In this document: positions 33,758 to 42,944 of the stretch, piece after piece
How positions within the stretch are numbered: position 1 is the first letter of the stretch
Layout: every line of letters begins with the position of its first letter
Origin: DATFTE01 sp963840665
GTDB lineage: Bacteria > Acidobacteriota > Terriglobia > Terriglobales > Acidobacteriaceae
DNA: 64,000 nt
Direction: 5' to 3'
NCBI GenBank assembly: GCA_963840665.1
Contig: CAWIZO010000004.1
Coordinates: 184,681-248,680, forward strand
Program-made: the position numbers and the translations under genes
Notes under the pieces: generated by a model
The model's input: only the letters and a program-made list of their open reading frames with translations
Told to the model about the DNA's origin: nothing
Database searches by the model: none

Positions 33758-36604
33758 TCAACCTACTGCAGCTTTCCGTATTCCGCTTTCGCTTCTTTGA
33801 GGATCGGGATGTCGGGATCGGCGTCCTTCCACAACGCCGAGAAAATTCTGATAGGCGATGCGACTATGAGCCTGGTCGCCTTGCGCGGCCTGGGCTCGTC
33901 CCAGCCCCAGATTCGCCAGCGAGATCACCGGGTCGAACGGCGAAATTCCGCGGAGATCGAGAACCTTCTGGAATGATTGGGCAGCGTCTCCCCGTTGTCC
34001 CAGTTTCAGGTATGCCAGTCCGCGAAGGTAGAGCATCCCGGTGTTAGCGCGCGAATACACCATTGCGCCGTCAGTTTCGTCGATGACTTTTGCGTAATTG
34101 CCGTGCGCGTATTCCGCGCCCGCTCGCACCAGCGGAAGCATCACGAACTGCATCATCGTGTCGTAGGGGCGCTTACTGACCACGTCCTGCGCCAATTTCA
34201 TTGCCTGCTTGTCCTGGCCCTCAATCGCCATAATGGTGGCGGCGTTGAGAACGACTCCGGGAGATGTGCTGATTTTCATCGCGCCCTGAGCATCTTCGAG
34301 AGCCATCTTCTTATCTCCCGTGATGACCTCGATCACTCCCTCTTGTGTGTAAATATTGGCGGCGATGTCTTTCAAGCTCAAGCGGAGTGCCCCATCTCGA
34401 GCTTTCTGCCCCAAGTCGCGACCGGTTTTCATCTGTCCAGCGCCGAAGGCAAGAAAAGAGCGGGTACCGACAACATTCAACTCACCGAGAGGGCCGACAT
34501 TCGCCAACTGCAGTTCGTGCTCCATGGCGGCGTTGTCGTTTTGCGCCCAGGCAATTCCCGCCAGTTGCTGATGCACCTGATTCAATCCGAGCTTGTGTTG
34601 CAGCATCTCGTTTAGCGTAGCTTTGGCCTCCTCCAACCGGCCAAGACCAGCGTAAGACTGCGCCAGATTGGAGTAACCGCTTACTCCCTCGGGATCGTAT
34701 TGGACAGCCAGGCGGGAATTCTCGAGCGCATTTTCATACTGGCCTAACTGGCTGTAAATAGCTGCGAGATTGTTGTAAGGAATCCAATCTCTCGGGTAAG
34801 TCTGCTTATACAGTTCCAGTGCCGTAATGCCTTTATCTAACTGTCCGTCGTCGGCGTAGTAATGCGACATGATATACAACTTCTCGTGTTCACTGGCGCG
34901 GTCGCGCAGTTCGAAAGCCTTTTGCCGATTCTGCTGCGATAACTCGAACTGCCCCATATTGCTGTACACCGTGCCCAACCGCGCATAAGCCATGGCAAAA
35001 TTCGGATCGAGTTCGATGGCGCGTTGATACAGCGGCAGCGCCTTCAATTCGTCTCCGGAATTGTGCTCGATGTCGGCCAGACTCAAAGCCTTCAGCGCTT
35101 CAAGAGATGATGTCGTCGCTTCCGATAGCGGCTTGTCGTACTTTTGCACCGAGACCAGCGATTCTCCCAGCTTCCTGCGCAGACTGGTTCCGGCTTTATG
35201 CAGAGAATTCAAAACGTCTTCTTTGCTCGATGCCTGCACCTCTTCGCGCGCCAACGACTCGCCGGACGAGGCATTTACCGCATCGAGGCTGAGAACGTAC
35301 TGGCTGCCTATGTTCGAAATCGATCCGTTCAACATCGCCTTGATGCCGTCGCGCAGGCAAATCTCGCGCCCGACTTCGGAACTGACGCGATCTTCCGGGG
35401 AGCGTCCCATGAATTGCAGCGTCTGGCGCACTTTCTGATCGGGAAATACGTTGACGTAAGGAGACTGTTCAAGATCGACGGCAACCGCTTTTTTGAGCGT
35501 TCCATCGAATACCGGGTCGGCGGTGGTGTTCACGAAATCGGTAATGAGAATAGAATCTTTCTCGGTCATCCCGCCGTGAGCCTTGCGCGAGAAGAAGGTT
35601 CCAGCAAAACCCGCAAGAGCAATCGCCATCACCGCCCCAGCGAGGTATTTCCAGTAGGTGCGAGAGGTCTTGGCAGGGCCGGGCACTGCACGCAGGCGGC
35701 CCGACGATCCTCCAGCGGCTGTCACGACACCTGACTCGGTATCGCGCTTCAGACGCTTCAGGTCGGCACGCGCTTCGGCCGCACTCTGGTAGCGAAGGTC
35801 GCGATCTTTCTCCAGTAACTTGTTGATGATGTCTTCGAGATGCGGCGGAACTCCTGGATTCAACCGTACGGGCGGTACCGGCGGGCGATTGAGAATGGCA
35901 TCAAAGATGACTGCCGAAGTGTCTCCACGAAATGGGACTGATCCCGTAGCCATCTCGTAGAGTACGGCACCGAAAGAAAAGAGGTCGGTACGAGCGTCGA
36001 GATCCTTGCCCCGCGCCTGTTCCGGCGACATGTACGCGACCGTGCCCACGGTGCTTCCCGGACTGGTCAGGAAATCTTCATCGACGGTGACTTGCGAGCC
36101 CAACGTGGCGCCGCCAAGTACTGACTCCGACTTCAGCGTCTGTTTCGCGAGTCCGAAGTCGAGCACCTTAGCCTGGTTCCGGGTGGTAACAAAAATGTTG
36201 GCCGGCTTGATATCGCGGTGAATGATGCCCTTGGCGTGGGCCGCGTCGAGCGCGTCCGCGATCTGGATGCCCAAGTCGAGCATCAGGTCCATCTCCATCG
36301 GCTGGCCGCTGATGCGCTGCTTGAGGGTCTGGCCTTCCAGCAGCTCCATGGCGATGAAGTAGCGGCCATCGGACTGGCCGATTTCGTAGATTGTGCAAAT
36401 GTTCGGGTGATTCAGTGCCGAGGCTGCGCGCGCTTCACGCTGAAAGCGCTCAAGCGCGGCGGGATCTTTCTCCAACTCTCCGGGCAGAAACTTCAGCGCG
36501 ACGTGCCTTCCGAGATTGACGTCTTCCGCTTCATACACCACGCCCATGCCGCCACCACCAAGCTGCCGCAGGACGTGGTAATGCGAAATCGTCTCGCCAA
36601 TCAT
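33758..36604 (-). CDS. Serine/threonine kinase fused to a TPR sensor region
   Basis: 948 aa from the ATG at 36604. Kinase at residues ~8-275: LGGGGMGVVYEAEDVNLGR, VALKFLPGEL, IIHRDIKPANIFV, LDFGLAKQ, AYMSPEQARGKDLD. A membrane helix follows near 350 (YLAGAVMAIALAGFAGTFF), then a domain beginning ILITDFVNTTADPVFDGTLK typical of acidobacterial kinase-TPR proteins, and about ten TPR units from residue ~520. The last ~25 codons are in the wrong frame: one extra base near 33838 hides the usual ending (LWKDADPDIPILKEAKAEYG), which would stop at 33763. Cytoplasmic kinase and external TPR topology is predicted. Confidence 0.88.
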   Translation of the reverse strand: MIGETISHYHVLRQLGGGGMGVVYEAEDVNLGRHVALKFLPGELEKDPAALERFQREARAASALNHPNICTIYEIGQSDGRYFIAMELLEGQTLKQRISGQPMEMDLMLDLGIQIADALDAAHAKGIIHRDIKPANIFVTTRNQAKVLDFGLAKQTLKSESVLGGATLGSQVTVDEDFLTSPGSTVGTVAYMSPEQARGKDLDARTDLFSFGAVLYEMATGSVPFRGDTSAVIFDAILNRPPVPPVRLNPGVPPHLEDIINKLLEKDRDLRYQSAAEARADLKRLKRDTESGVVTAAGGSSGRLRAVPGPAKTSRTYWKYLAGAVMAIALAGFAGTFFSRKAHGGMTEKDSILITDFVNTTADPVFDGTLKKAVAVDLEQSPYVNVFPDQKVRQTLQFMGRSPEDRVSSEVGREICLRDGIKAMLNGSISNIGSQYVLSLDAVNASSGESLAREEVQASSKEDVLNSLHKAGTSLRRKLGESLVSVQKYDKPLSEATTSSLEALKALSLADIEHNSGDELKALPLYQRAIELDPNFAMAYARLGTVYSNMGQFELSQQNRQKAFELRDRASEHEKLYIMSHYYADDGQLDKGITALELYKQTYPRDWIPYNNLAAIYSQLGQYENALENSRLAVQYDPEGVSGYSNLAQSYAGLGRLEEAKATLNEMLQHKLGLNQVHQQLAGIAWAQNDNAAMEHELQLANVGPLGELNVVGTRSFLAFGAGQMKTGRDLGQKARDGALRLSLKDIAANIYTQEGVIEVITGDKKMALEDAQGAMKISTSPGVVLNAATIMAIEGQDKQAMKLAQDVVSKRPYDTMMQFVMLPLVRAGAEYAHGNYAKVIDETDGAMVYSRANTGMLYLRGLAYLKLGQRGDAAQSFQKVLDLRGISPFDPVISLANLGLGRAQAAQGDQAHSRIAYQNFLGVVEGRRSRHPDPQRSESGIRKAAVG

Positions 36605-36834
36605 TGAGAGGCCCGCTCCAAGGGAATCGTTTGATGGTAGGCTGCGCCCGCAACGCAAGTCAACGTCGTCGGAAACAGCCGTTTGAGCAAAACGGCGACT
36701 CCCCACAAAATCAATGTACGCAGATTCGTGCTCCGAGGTTCCGTGGCCTCACAGTCTTGTTGTGTGAATGTTGAGGCTTTCCCGGCGGGACCACTTTGGA
36801 GGACAATGGAAGAACGAGAGGTGAGGTGGCCGTC
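36605..36834. other. Divergent promoter region between the kinase and DUF1326 genes
   Basis: 230 bases with no gene. Promoters for both sides must lie here; no strong consensus box was seen. Confidence 0.35.
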
Positions 36835-37497
36835 ATGCGTTTCCGCAGTTTTTCGATTCTCTGCACCGTTCTTATCTTTTCGTCGTTGGTTCTCGCACAA
36901 CAGATCCGAGGGCAATACCTCGAGACTCGCAGCGCGGATGTTTACACCGGGCAATGCTTCGCCAACGGAGAAGTCAATCTGGTGGGGAACGAGGCCATTC
37001 TTGCCTGGCATGTGGAAAACGGAAGCTGGAACGGGGTTTCACTCGATGGATTGACAGTGGCTGCCGCTGTACGCGCCCACGGAACCTTGGGTGATCCCTA
37101 CGAGAGCCCTTATCCGGCACAAGCAGTTGTCATCGTCGATGACCAAGCGAATTCGCAGCAACGAGCGGCGTTGATTGCTTTTGCGCAGCAGATGGGCGGG
37201 GGACTGCTAAGCCATGTGGAGCAGGTGATTCCGGCGCCGATGGAACTGGTGGTGAATCCTGACAAGCATGGAGTCGCTGTGCTTCGCGCCGGACAGTTCG
37301 CTACAGTGCAGACGCGCTCCATTGGCGAGTTTGATCATGTTTGCGGGAATGAAGTGACTTTTTATCCTCCCCTGGCGCCGACTACCCATTCGATGCCTGC
37401 GGTTGCCATGACTGATTCCTATCAAGGACCGGGTCTCGGCGTTGCATGGGAATCGCACGGTAAGCGCAGCGCGTTCGTAGGGAACTTCGCGCGGTAA
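36835..37497 (+). CDS. DUF1326-family exported protein
   Basis: 220 aa. Signal peptide (MRFRSFSILCTVLIFSSLVL). The mature part begins QQIRGQYLETRSADVYTGQC, the DUF1326 start, and holds NLVGNEAILAWHVENGSWNG and YPAQAVVIVDDQANSQQ. The ATG at 36835 has GAGGTG upstream; an upstream in-frame ATG at 36796 is less likely because it would bury the signal peptide. The function of DUF1326 is unknown. Single gene, divergent from the kinase. Confidence 0.82.
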   Translation: MRFRSFSILCTVLIFSSLVLAQQIRGQYLETRSADVYTGQCFANGEVNLVGNEAILAWHVENGSWNGVSLDGLTVAAAVRAHGTLGDPYESPYPAQAVVIVDDQANSQQRAALIAFAQQMGGGLLSHVEQVIPAPMELVVNPDKHGVAVLRAGQFATVQTRSIGEFDHVCGNEVTFYPPLAPTTHSMPAVAMTDSYQGPGLGVAWESHGKRSAFVGNFAR

Positions 37498-37520
37498 GTA
37501 TTGCTTGCAAATCGCTGGGC

Positions 37521-37940
37521 TTAAACCACGGGACTGGATCGTACGAGGTCAGGCCTCTTTCGCGCCAAGAACCATCTCGCCTTAATTAATTGTTTCTCCT
37601 GCCCAAACACGATAAATTTTCGCCCGTCTACAAGATATATCGTCAAAGCATTTGCACTCTTTCCCGCTCCGACAGCAACTCTCGCAATTTCCGAATAAAG
37701 GTGACGCCGTGGCCGCCTCAAGAATCGAATTTGCTCAATTCCGTCTGGTGAGAACACCGTCCGAGAAGTTGCGAGATAAAAAACAGAAAGCAAACCGAGA
37801 AGGCACCATATTACTGACGAGATGTAAGTCCAGTGGCCTTTGCCCAGCGCAGTCATCACGAGACCAACCATCCCAATGAGCAGCGGAATCGAAGAAAGGA
37901 TGTTAGTCCTCAGTGGATATCGAACGGCACAGGACTGCAT
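37521..37940 (-). CDS. Small membrane protein with a PH-like C-terminal domain
   Basis: 139 aa. Two helices (LSSIPLLIGMVGLVMTALG, YISSVIWCLLGLLSVFYLAT), then a short basic soluble domain (SPDGIEQIRFLRRPRRHLYS, ALTIYLVDGRKFIVFGQE) like the bacterial PH domains of small membrane proteins. The ATG at 37940 is used; a TTG at 37970 would add ten residues. Unknown role. Confidence 0.55.
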   Translation of the reverse strand: MQSCAVRYPLRTNILSSIPLLIGMVGLVMTALGKGHWTYISSVIWCLLGLLSVFYLATSRTVFSPDGIEQIRFLRRPRRHLYSEIARVAVGAGKSANALTIYLVDGRKFIVFGQEKQLIKARWFLARKRPDLVRSSPVV

Positions 37941-38134
37941 GGCTAAGAAAAGTATTCGGGCGACTCTCAACGTTCGGGACGCGCCTCGTCTAGTCTACAG
38001 CGCAAGACGCGCTCATTTTCCAGAATCGCCGGCTGGGAGTATCGAGTGTTGCTCGCCATGATCATTGCGGCCATTTTCCCCAAGAATTCAAACTGCGTCA
38101 GACTCGCGTACTCTAAGGCCGGGGGAAATGCCGG

Positions 38135-38587
38135 ATGGCTGACAAACGGGCGAAATCCAATTTCATTCGTGAACATTCCTTAAGCTTGGCGTCGAGTGCG
38201 ATCCTGATCATTTGGATCGTGCTCTATCGTGTTTCTGATCCCAGCACACATCTCGGCTCTTTCTTCGGGAATGCCATCGCCGACTGGAGCGGCGTCGTCG
38301 TCACCGTGCTGGCAACGAAGTACATGTATGAAAAAGGATCGTCGGAAAGCCGCAAGCCCCCGAAACGGTGGATGGGTCCAGTGCTGGATTTCCTGCGCGA
38401 CCATTCTTTAACCATCTTCCTGCTGATCACAGGTATTGCATGGGCTGCGCTCTACGTCGCGATGGACTCGGAAGGCAAGTGGGGGCAAGTCGTAGGGAAT
38501 ATCGTTTCCGAGTGGACACAAATTTTCGGACTGGTGCTGCTGACGAAGAAGCTGATAGAGCAACATTCGAAAGAGAGTTCTAAATAG
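38135..38587 (+). CDS. Membrane protein made of two tandem homologous repeats
   Basis: 150 aa. Repeat 1 (residues ~9-68: FIREHSLSLASSAILIIWIV, FFGNAIADWSGVVVTVLATK) and repeat 2 (residues ~80-143: FLRDHSLTIFLLITGIAWAA, VVGNIVSEWTQIFGLVLLTK) match position by position. Each has two membrane helices, giving four in all. It looks like an internal duplication. Family not recognised with certainty; no neighbours suggest a role. Confidence 0.75.
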   Translation: MADKRAKSNFIREHSLSLASSAILIIWIVLYRVSDPSTHLGSFFGNAIADWSGVVVTVLATKYMYEKGSSESRKPPKRWMGPVLDFLRDHSLTIFLLITGIAWAALYVAMDSEGKWGQVVGNIVSEWTQIFGLVLLTKKLIEQHSKESSK

Positions 38588-38675
38588 TCGTTGGTCGTTG
38601 GCAAAGACAACACAGACCAAAAGCTTTTAGGTCTCAGGGTTTTGACCAACGACTACTGACGAACGACCACCGACC
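38585..38675. repeat. Inverted repeat TAGTCGTTGGTC / GACCAACGACTA
   Basis: A perfect 12-bp inverted repeat (38585-38596 and 38644-38655) plus further GACCA/CGACCA units. GACCAACGACTA also occurs at 50718-50729. It lies between convergent genes and may serve as a transcript end. Confidence 0.65.
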
Positions 38676-38677
38676 AA

Positions 38678-39853
38678 TCACGCTCTGGCTGGCGTATCTG
38701 CCACCATCCATCTTTGCCGCTCCTGCTGCGGAGGATTCTTGGGCAGGATGTCGAGATAGATGACCGCATAGCGAAACGCCATAACTACGGCCGTCAGGAC
38801 TGCCAGGCTGGTGGCAAACTCCGTCCACTTAGGAACGTAGTAGACGCCGGAACTGGCTTGCAATCCGGTGATCGAGATGTTCAAGCGATTGGCCATAAAT
38901 CCCATCACGATCAGGCTGCAAGTCCAATAAAGGTATTGCGGGTTGTTGCGGACTCTGTCGCGCGTGAGCAGGATGACGGGCGCGATGACCAGCAACACGA
39001 TCTCAAGCCAGAACGAGAGCGTCTCTTCGCGCCACAGGAATAGATATGGTGTGGCGTCGTGGGTGATAAGGTCGACGCCACGGAATAAGCCCCAGAGCGC
39101 CAACAATGGCGCGATCACCCGGCTCACATCACTCAGGATGGTCATATCGATCCGAACATTCAACGAACGCACGCAAAGGTAAAGGGCCATGATGGTGACA
39201 GCCAGGCCCGCGGGAATTGCGGAGAGATAGAACTCGGTGGTCAGGTACGGGCTGTACCACAGCGGATACAGTTTGCCCTTGGTGATGAGGTAGAGCGCGC
39301 CCAAGAACGATTGGTGCATGGAGGAGAGCAGCGTGCCGGCCATGACGAGCCCGATCAGAATTTCGTGATGCCACTTGAGATAGAACTCGCGAGCCTTCGT
39401 CCAAGGAATTTTCTCGACCAGCGCGGGCGAGAACTCCAGCGCCAGCACCGTGGTGTAGAGCATGACGCACCACGACACTTCAAAGAGTACAGAGTGACGG
39501 TTCCACATGACGATGGGATGCCAGATGCGCCATGGCAGTCCAAGTTCGTACATCATCCCGGCGATGACAGAGGAATATCCGAGGAAGGATACGAGCACAG
39601 CGGCGCGCAGAACGGGGCGATAGCGCTCGAAGCCGAGCAAGTAGACTCCGGCAGCGAGGGCGAATCCGCCAGCGGAGAGCCCCACTCCGCAAAGGGTACC
39701 CAGGCCGACCCAGAGCCCCCACGGTTGAGGATCGGTCAAATGTGTGGATTGCGCAAAACCCAGCGCGAACCGCGCGTAAGTGGCGTAGGCTCCGGCTGCG
39801 AAAATCAGAGCCACGATCGCTCGCCAGAGAGTAAGTCTTGGAAGCCGTGTCAT
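38678..39853 (-). CDS. HybB/NrfD-type membrane quinone-interacting subunit
   Basis: 391 aa with about ten membrane helices. Family patterns: PWGLWVGLGTLCGVGLSAGG, WHPIVMWNRHSVLFEVSWCV, LSSMHQSFLGALYLITKGKL and NRLNISITGLQA, as in HybB/NrfD/PsrC proteins that exchange electrons with quinones without heme. It lies directly downstream of the ferredoxin-type subunit. No hydrogenase or molybdopterin catalytic subunit gene is next to it, so the substrate partner is unknown. Confidence 0.9.
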   Translation of the reverse strand: MTRLPRLTLWRAIVALIFAAGAYATYARFALGFAQSTHLTDPQPWGLWVGLGTLCGVGLSAGGFALAAGVYLLGFERYRPVLRAAVLVSFLGYSSVIAGMMYELGLPWRIWHPIVMWNRHSVLFEVSWCVMLYTTVLALEFSPALVEKIPWTKAREFYLKWHHEILIGLVMAGTLLSSMHQSFLGALYLITKGKLYPLWYSPYLTTEFYLSAIPAGLAVTIMALYLCVRSLNVRIDMTILSDVSRVIAPLLALWGLFRGVDLITHDATPYLFLWREETLSFWLEIVLLVIAPVILLTRDRVRNNPQYLYWTCSLIVMGFMANRLNISITGLQASSGVYYVPKWTEFATSLAVLTAVVMAFRYAVIYLDILPKNPPQQERQRWMVADTPARA

Positions 39854-39911
39854 AACTCAGCTCCTTTCCCGAAAAAACGTTCACCACAGAGGCTCAGAGT
39901 CACAGAGAAAT

Positions 39912-40673
39912 TCATTCAAAATTCTTCTTACCGCTCTCTGCCTTGACGGTGTGTTCGGCCGTGTAAACATCCGCGCGGCGTTGCGTGATCCAGTACAAGC
40001 CCGAAAGCAGCGCGCCGCCCATCAGGATCACGGTCGGCGAGTCGCCGAGTGCGTTCGCGGTCAGCACCGGCATCGGTTGTTTGGGAACGGCGGCGAAACC
40101 CAACTTCTCGAAGGGCACATCGGAGATGAAGAAAACCGAAGTGCCTCCCGCTTCTTCGCTGCCGTAAATGTGCTTCACATACTTCGTGTCGAGCAGGATA
40201 CGACGCTCGGCTTCTTCGAGAATGTCTTCGCGGGTGCCCGAGATCGAAGCTTGTACGGGGCAGGCTTCCACACAGGCGGGCTGCTGTCCTTTGGCCTGGC
40301 GCGTGGCGCACATGTCACACTTCTTGACATACGGCACCAGCTTCGACCACTCGTAGCGCGGCACGCTGAAGGGGCAAGCCACCAGACAATAGCGGCAGCC
40401 GATGCACTTCGAGCTGTCGTAAGTGACCGGTCCGGCAGCGGTCTTCTGCAGCGCGCCGACCAGGCACGCCGAAGCACAGGCAGGATCCTGACAGTGCATG
40501 CACATGCGGCGAACGTAGCGGTCACCGCGATCCTCAACGATGGTCAGGGCCGTCGGCGAGAGTTTCGCTTCCGTGTCTTTCGGGAAGGCGTGAATCTCTT
40601 TGCAGGCTTGCTCGCAACTGCGGCAGCCGATGCACTTGGTGATGTCGATCAGGATGGCTCTTGAGTTTTCCAT
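39912..40673 (-). CDS. HybA-type four-cluster ferredoxin subunit
   Basis: 253 aa with four Cys clusters for [4Fe-4S] centres: CIGCRSCEQACK near residue 14, CMHCQDPACASACLVGA near 58, CIGCRYCLVACPF near 90 and CDMCATRQ...CVEACP near 118. A C-terminal membrane helix (PTVILMGGALLSGLYWITQ) anchors it. No Tat signal is visible, so the clusters may face the cytoplasm or depend on a partner for export. It passes electrons to or from the HybB-type protein encoded 58 bases downstream. The GcvH-like gene is upstream on the same strand. Confidence 0.9.
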   Translation of the reverse strand: MENSRAILIDITKCIGCRSCEQACKEIHAFPKDTEAKLSPTALTIVEDRGDRYVRRMCMHCQDPACASACLVGALQKTAAGPVTYDSSKCIGCRYCLVACPFSVPRYEWSKLVPYVKKCDMCATRQAKGQQPACVEACPVQASISGTREDILEEAERRILLDTKYVKHIYGSEEAGGTSVFFISDVPFEKLGFAAVPKQPMPVLTANALGDSPTVILMGGALLSGLYWITQRRADVYTAEHTVKAESGKKNFE

Positions 40674-40707
40674 AACCGTTCCTTTCTCCCTGCTGTGTGC
40701 CGACTGC

Positions 40708-41370
40708 TTATGACAGGAGGAACTCCTTTACAACTTTCTGTTGCAGCTCAGGATTCAGACGCGCGAGCAAACCCACCACGGGAAGTCCGCCATCTTGCGC
40801 GAGTGCAGGTGAAAGCTGCGAGAGCATGCCATTCAGGCGCATGATGTTGTTCTGCATCCAGGGCGCGACCATGGTCCCTTGCACAAGATTTTTCTGATTG
40901 AGCGCTAGATCGGGAGACTTCACCATCGCCACCCATCCGTCTTTGTAGGGATCGCGTGTAAGCACCGACGGGTCCTGCAGAGCGTCGTTGTTCACTGCGG
41001 TAACGACACCTTCCACCGGCGAAAGCAGGTCAAGCGACACACCTCCGCCATGGATGGTCATCAGCTTCTGCCCCTGACGCACCCAGCGGTTGGGCCCGGC
41101 GACTTCGATGCGATCGATTTTGCCGATCAAGTTTCCAGCAAATGTGTCGAGGCCGACGCGGGCATTTTCCGCTCCCTCGCGCTGCACCCACGTATGGCCG
41201 GGATGGAAACAATATCCCTGCGGGATTTCAAATCCCAGGTCACGTTCAACGCGCGGAGCCTGCGCCCTCACTCCCGGTTCCGGCCGGACCACCGGCTGGT
41301 TCTGAACTCCGCGAAAGTAGCTGATACTCATGATCAGCAGGAACATCAGGAGGACAAATAGGATCGACAT
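40708..41370 (-). CDS. Membrane-anchored GcvH-like protein without the lipoyl lysine
   Basis: 220 aa. An N-terminal anchor (SILFVLLMFLLIMSISYF) precedes an H-protein fold: CFHPGHTWVQREG, VGLDTFAGNLIGKIDRIEVA, then IHGGGVSLDLLSPVEGVV, DPYKDGW and ~70 extra C-terminal residues. At the ESVKAAS site the lysine is replaced (GGGVSLD), so no lipoyl group can be attached. The ATG at 41370 has an AGGAGG site; upstream open frame to 41688 is non-coding. It is first in an operon with the HybA- and HybB-type genes. A lipoyl-free structural or linker role in this redox module is inferred. The fragment at 1-330 is its paralogue. Confidence 0.88.
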   Translation of the reverse strand: MSILFVLLMFLLIMSISYFRGVQNQPVVRPEPGVRAQAPRVERDLGFEIPQGYCFHPGHTWVQREGAENARVGLDTFAGNLIGKIDRIEVAGPNRWVRQGQKLMTIHGGGVSLDLLSPVEGVVTAVNNDALQDPSVLTRDPYKDGWVAMVKSPDLALNQKNLVQGTMVAPWMQNNIMRLNGMLSQLSPALAQDGGLPVVGLLARLNPELQQKVVKEFLLS

Positions 41371-41663
41371 GAGAACCTCCTCGCCGTTACGTTTGTGCAC
41401 GGCTGGCATGTGGGAGAGTGCACGTTTCGGGCAAAACTCGGGCTTGTTTGGACATGCTGACAGGCAAGGAGTTAGAGGAATTCGGGCGCACCGAAGGGAG
41501 CGTCCTGCGATGCGTTTCGCAGGGATTCGCTGCGTTTTGCAGCGCTGCGAAAAGCAGGAAGGAACCGCCGAATTTTCAATTTCCAATTGCCAATTGAACA
41601 TCACTTGGCAATGGAACTCTCGTCCTGGAGAACTCGACGCTCGCCCTGCTATTCTGCTCGGAA
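41371..41663. other. Divergent intergenic region with small inverted repeats
   Basis: 293 bases without a gene. CAATTTCCAATTGCCAATTG near 41580 is a short imperfect palindrome with CAATTG units. Confidence 0.4.
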
Positions 41664-42911
41664 ATGCTGCACGTCCCGTCAGCCGCACTTTCTGATGCCC
41701 GCATATTCGCGGCTTATGTCATCTTCCTTGCCAGCTATCTGGTCTTCGCACTGGGAAAATTTCCCGGCCTCAAAATCGATCGCCCCGGCGCGGCCATCGT
41801 GGGAGCGGTCGCGATGTTCGCCTTCCGCATTCTCGAACCCGACGATTCCCTGAAGTTCATCAACTTTTCGACCGTGGTGCTGCTGTTCGCGATGATGCTG
41901 ATCGTTGGCAATCTGCACCTGGTCGGCTTCTTCGAATGGAATGCCGAGATGGTATTGCGGCGATTGAAGCCATCGCAGCTTCTTCCGGCGGTGATATTCA
42001 CCTCGGGGCTGCTGTCTGCGTTCTTCGTGAACGACATCGTCTGCCTGGTGATGGTTCCCTTTGTGGTCAGCATCACCCGCCGCATGCGGCTCTCTCCGAT
42101 GCCGTATTTACTGGCCGTAGCGACGGCGTCGAATATTGGCAGCGTGGCGACCATCACAGGCAATCCCCAGAACATGTTGATCGGATCGTTCTCGGGCATC
42201 AGCTATCGCGACTTCCTCTTTCATCTCGGACCCATCGCCGTGATTGGACTGGCGATCGATTGGGCCATTCTGCACTGGGTGCACATGCGCAATGTCACGC
42301 TCCAGGCAGAGACCGGCGACGCCATACCGCTCCCCACGCTCGACTTGTCGCGCCTGACAAAGCCCGTGATCGTGGTCACGGCAGTCGTCATTGGATTTTT
42401 CGCGGGCGTGCCGCCGGCGATGATGGCGGCGTTAGGAGCTGCGGCCTTGCTCATCACTCGGACACTCGAACCGCAGAAGCTCTATCGCGAAGTGGATTGG
42501 GGCCTGCTGGTGTTCTTTGTGGGACTATTTCTGATTGTGGGAGGCGCTGAGAACGCCGGCATCGTGCGCAAGATGCTGGAGTTGGCACAGCACTGGAATC
42601 TGCAGAAACTAGGCGTATTCGCGATCGTGGTTGGATGCGTAAGCAACGTCGTGAGTAATGTGCCAGCAGTGATGCTACTGAAATCGTTGATTCCGGGATT
42701 CAGCGATCCTCATACCGCATGGCTCGCACTGGCGATGGCCTCGACCTTGGCGGGCAATCTAACCATCACCGGAAGCGTGGCTAACATCATCGTGGTCGAA
42801 AGCGCTAAGCCCGATGTCGACATTGGCTTTTGGGATTATTTTCGAGCAGGACTGCCGATCACCGTGGCAACTCTGGCAGTCGGCATCGCGTGGCTGGTGT
42901 GGGTGAAGTAG
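41664..42911 (+). CDS. ArsB/NhaD-type ion transporter
   Basis: 415 aa with about 11-12 helices in the IT superfamily layout. Features: FALGKFPGLKIDRPGAAIVG at the start, STVVLLFAMMLIVGNLHLVG, LLSAFFVNDIVCLVMVPFV (a conserved ND), ASNIGSVATITGNPQNMLIG (the GNPQN signature), and a mirrored second half with VSNVVSNVPAVMLL and LTITGSVANIIVVE. It could move arsenite, Na+/H+ or carboxylate anions; no ars genes are near. The chrA gene follows 33 bases downstream, likely in the same transcript. Confidence 0.85.
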   Translation: MLHVPSAALSDARIFAAYVIFLASYLVFALGKFPGLKIDRPGAAIVGAVAMFAFRILEPDDSLKFINFSTVVLLFAMMLIVGNLHLVGFFEWNAEMVLRRLKPSQLLPAVIFTSGLLSAFFVNDIVCLVMVPFVVSITRRMRLSPMPYLLAVATASNIGSVATITGNPQNMLIGSFSGISYRDFLFHLGPIAVIGLAIDWAILHWVHMRNVTLQAETGDAIPLPTLDLSRLTKPVIVVTAVVIGFFAGVPPAMMAALGAAALLITRTLEPQKLYREVDWGLLVFFVGLFLIVGGAENAGIVRKMLELAQHWNLQKLGVFAIVVGCVSNVVSNVPAVMLLKSLIPGFSDPHTAWLALAMASTLAGNLTITGSVANIIVVESAKPDVDIGFWDYFRAGLPITVATLAVGIAWLVWVK

Positions 42912-42944
42912 TTCATTCGAGCGTCCGAGGAAAAACAGTCGCCC

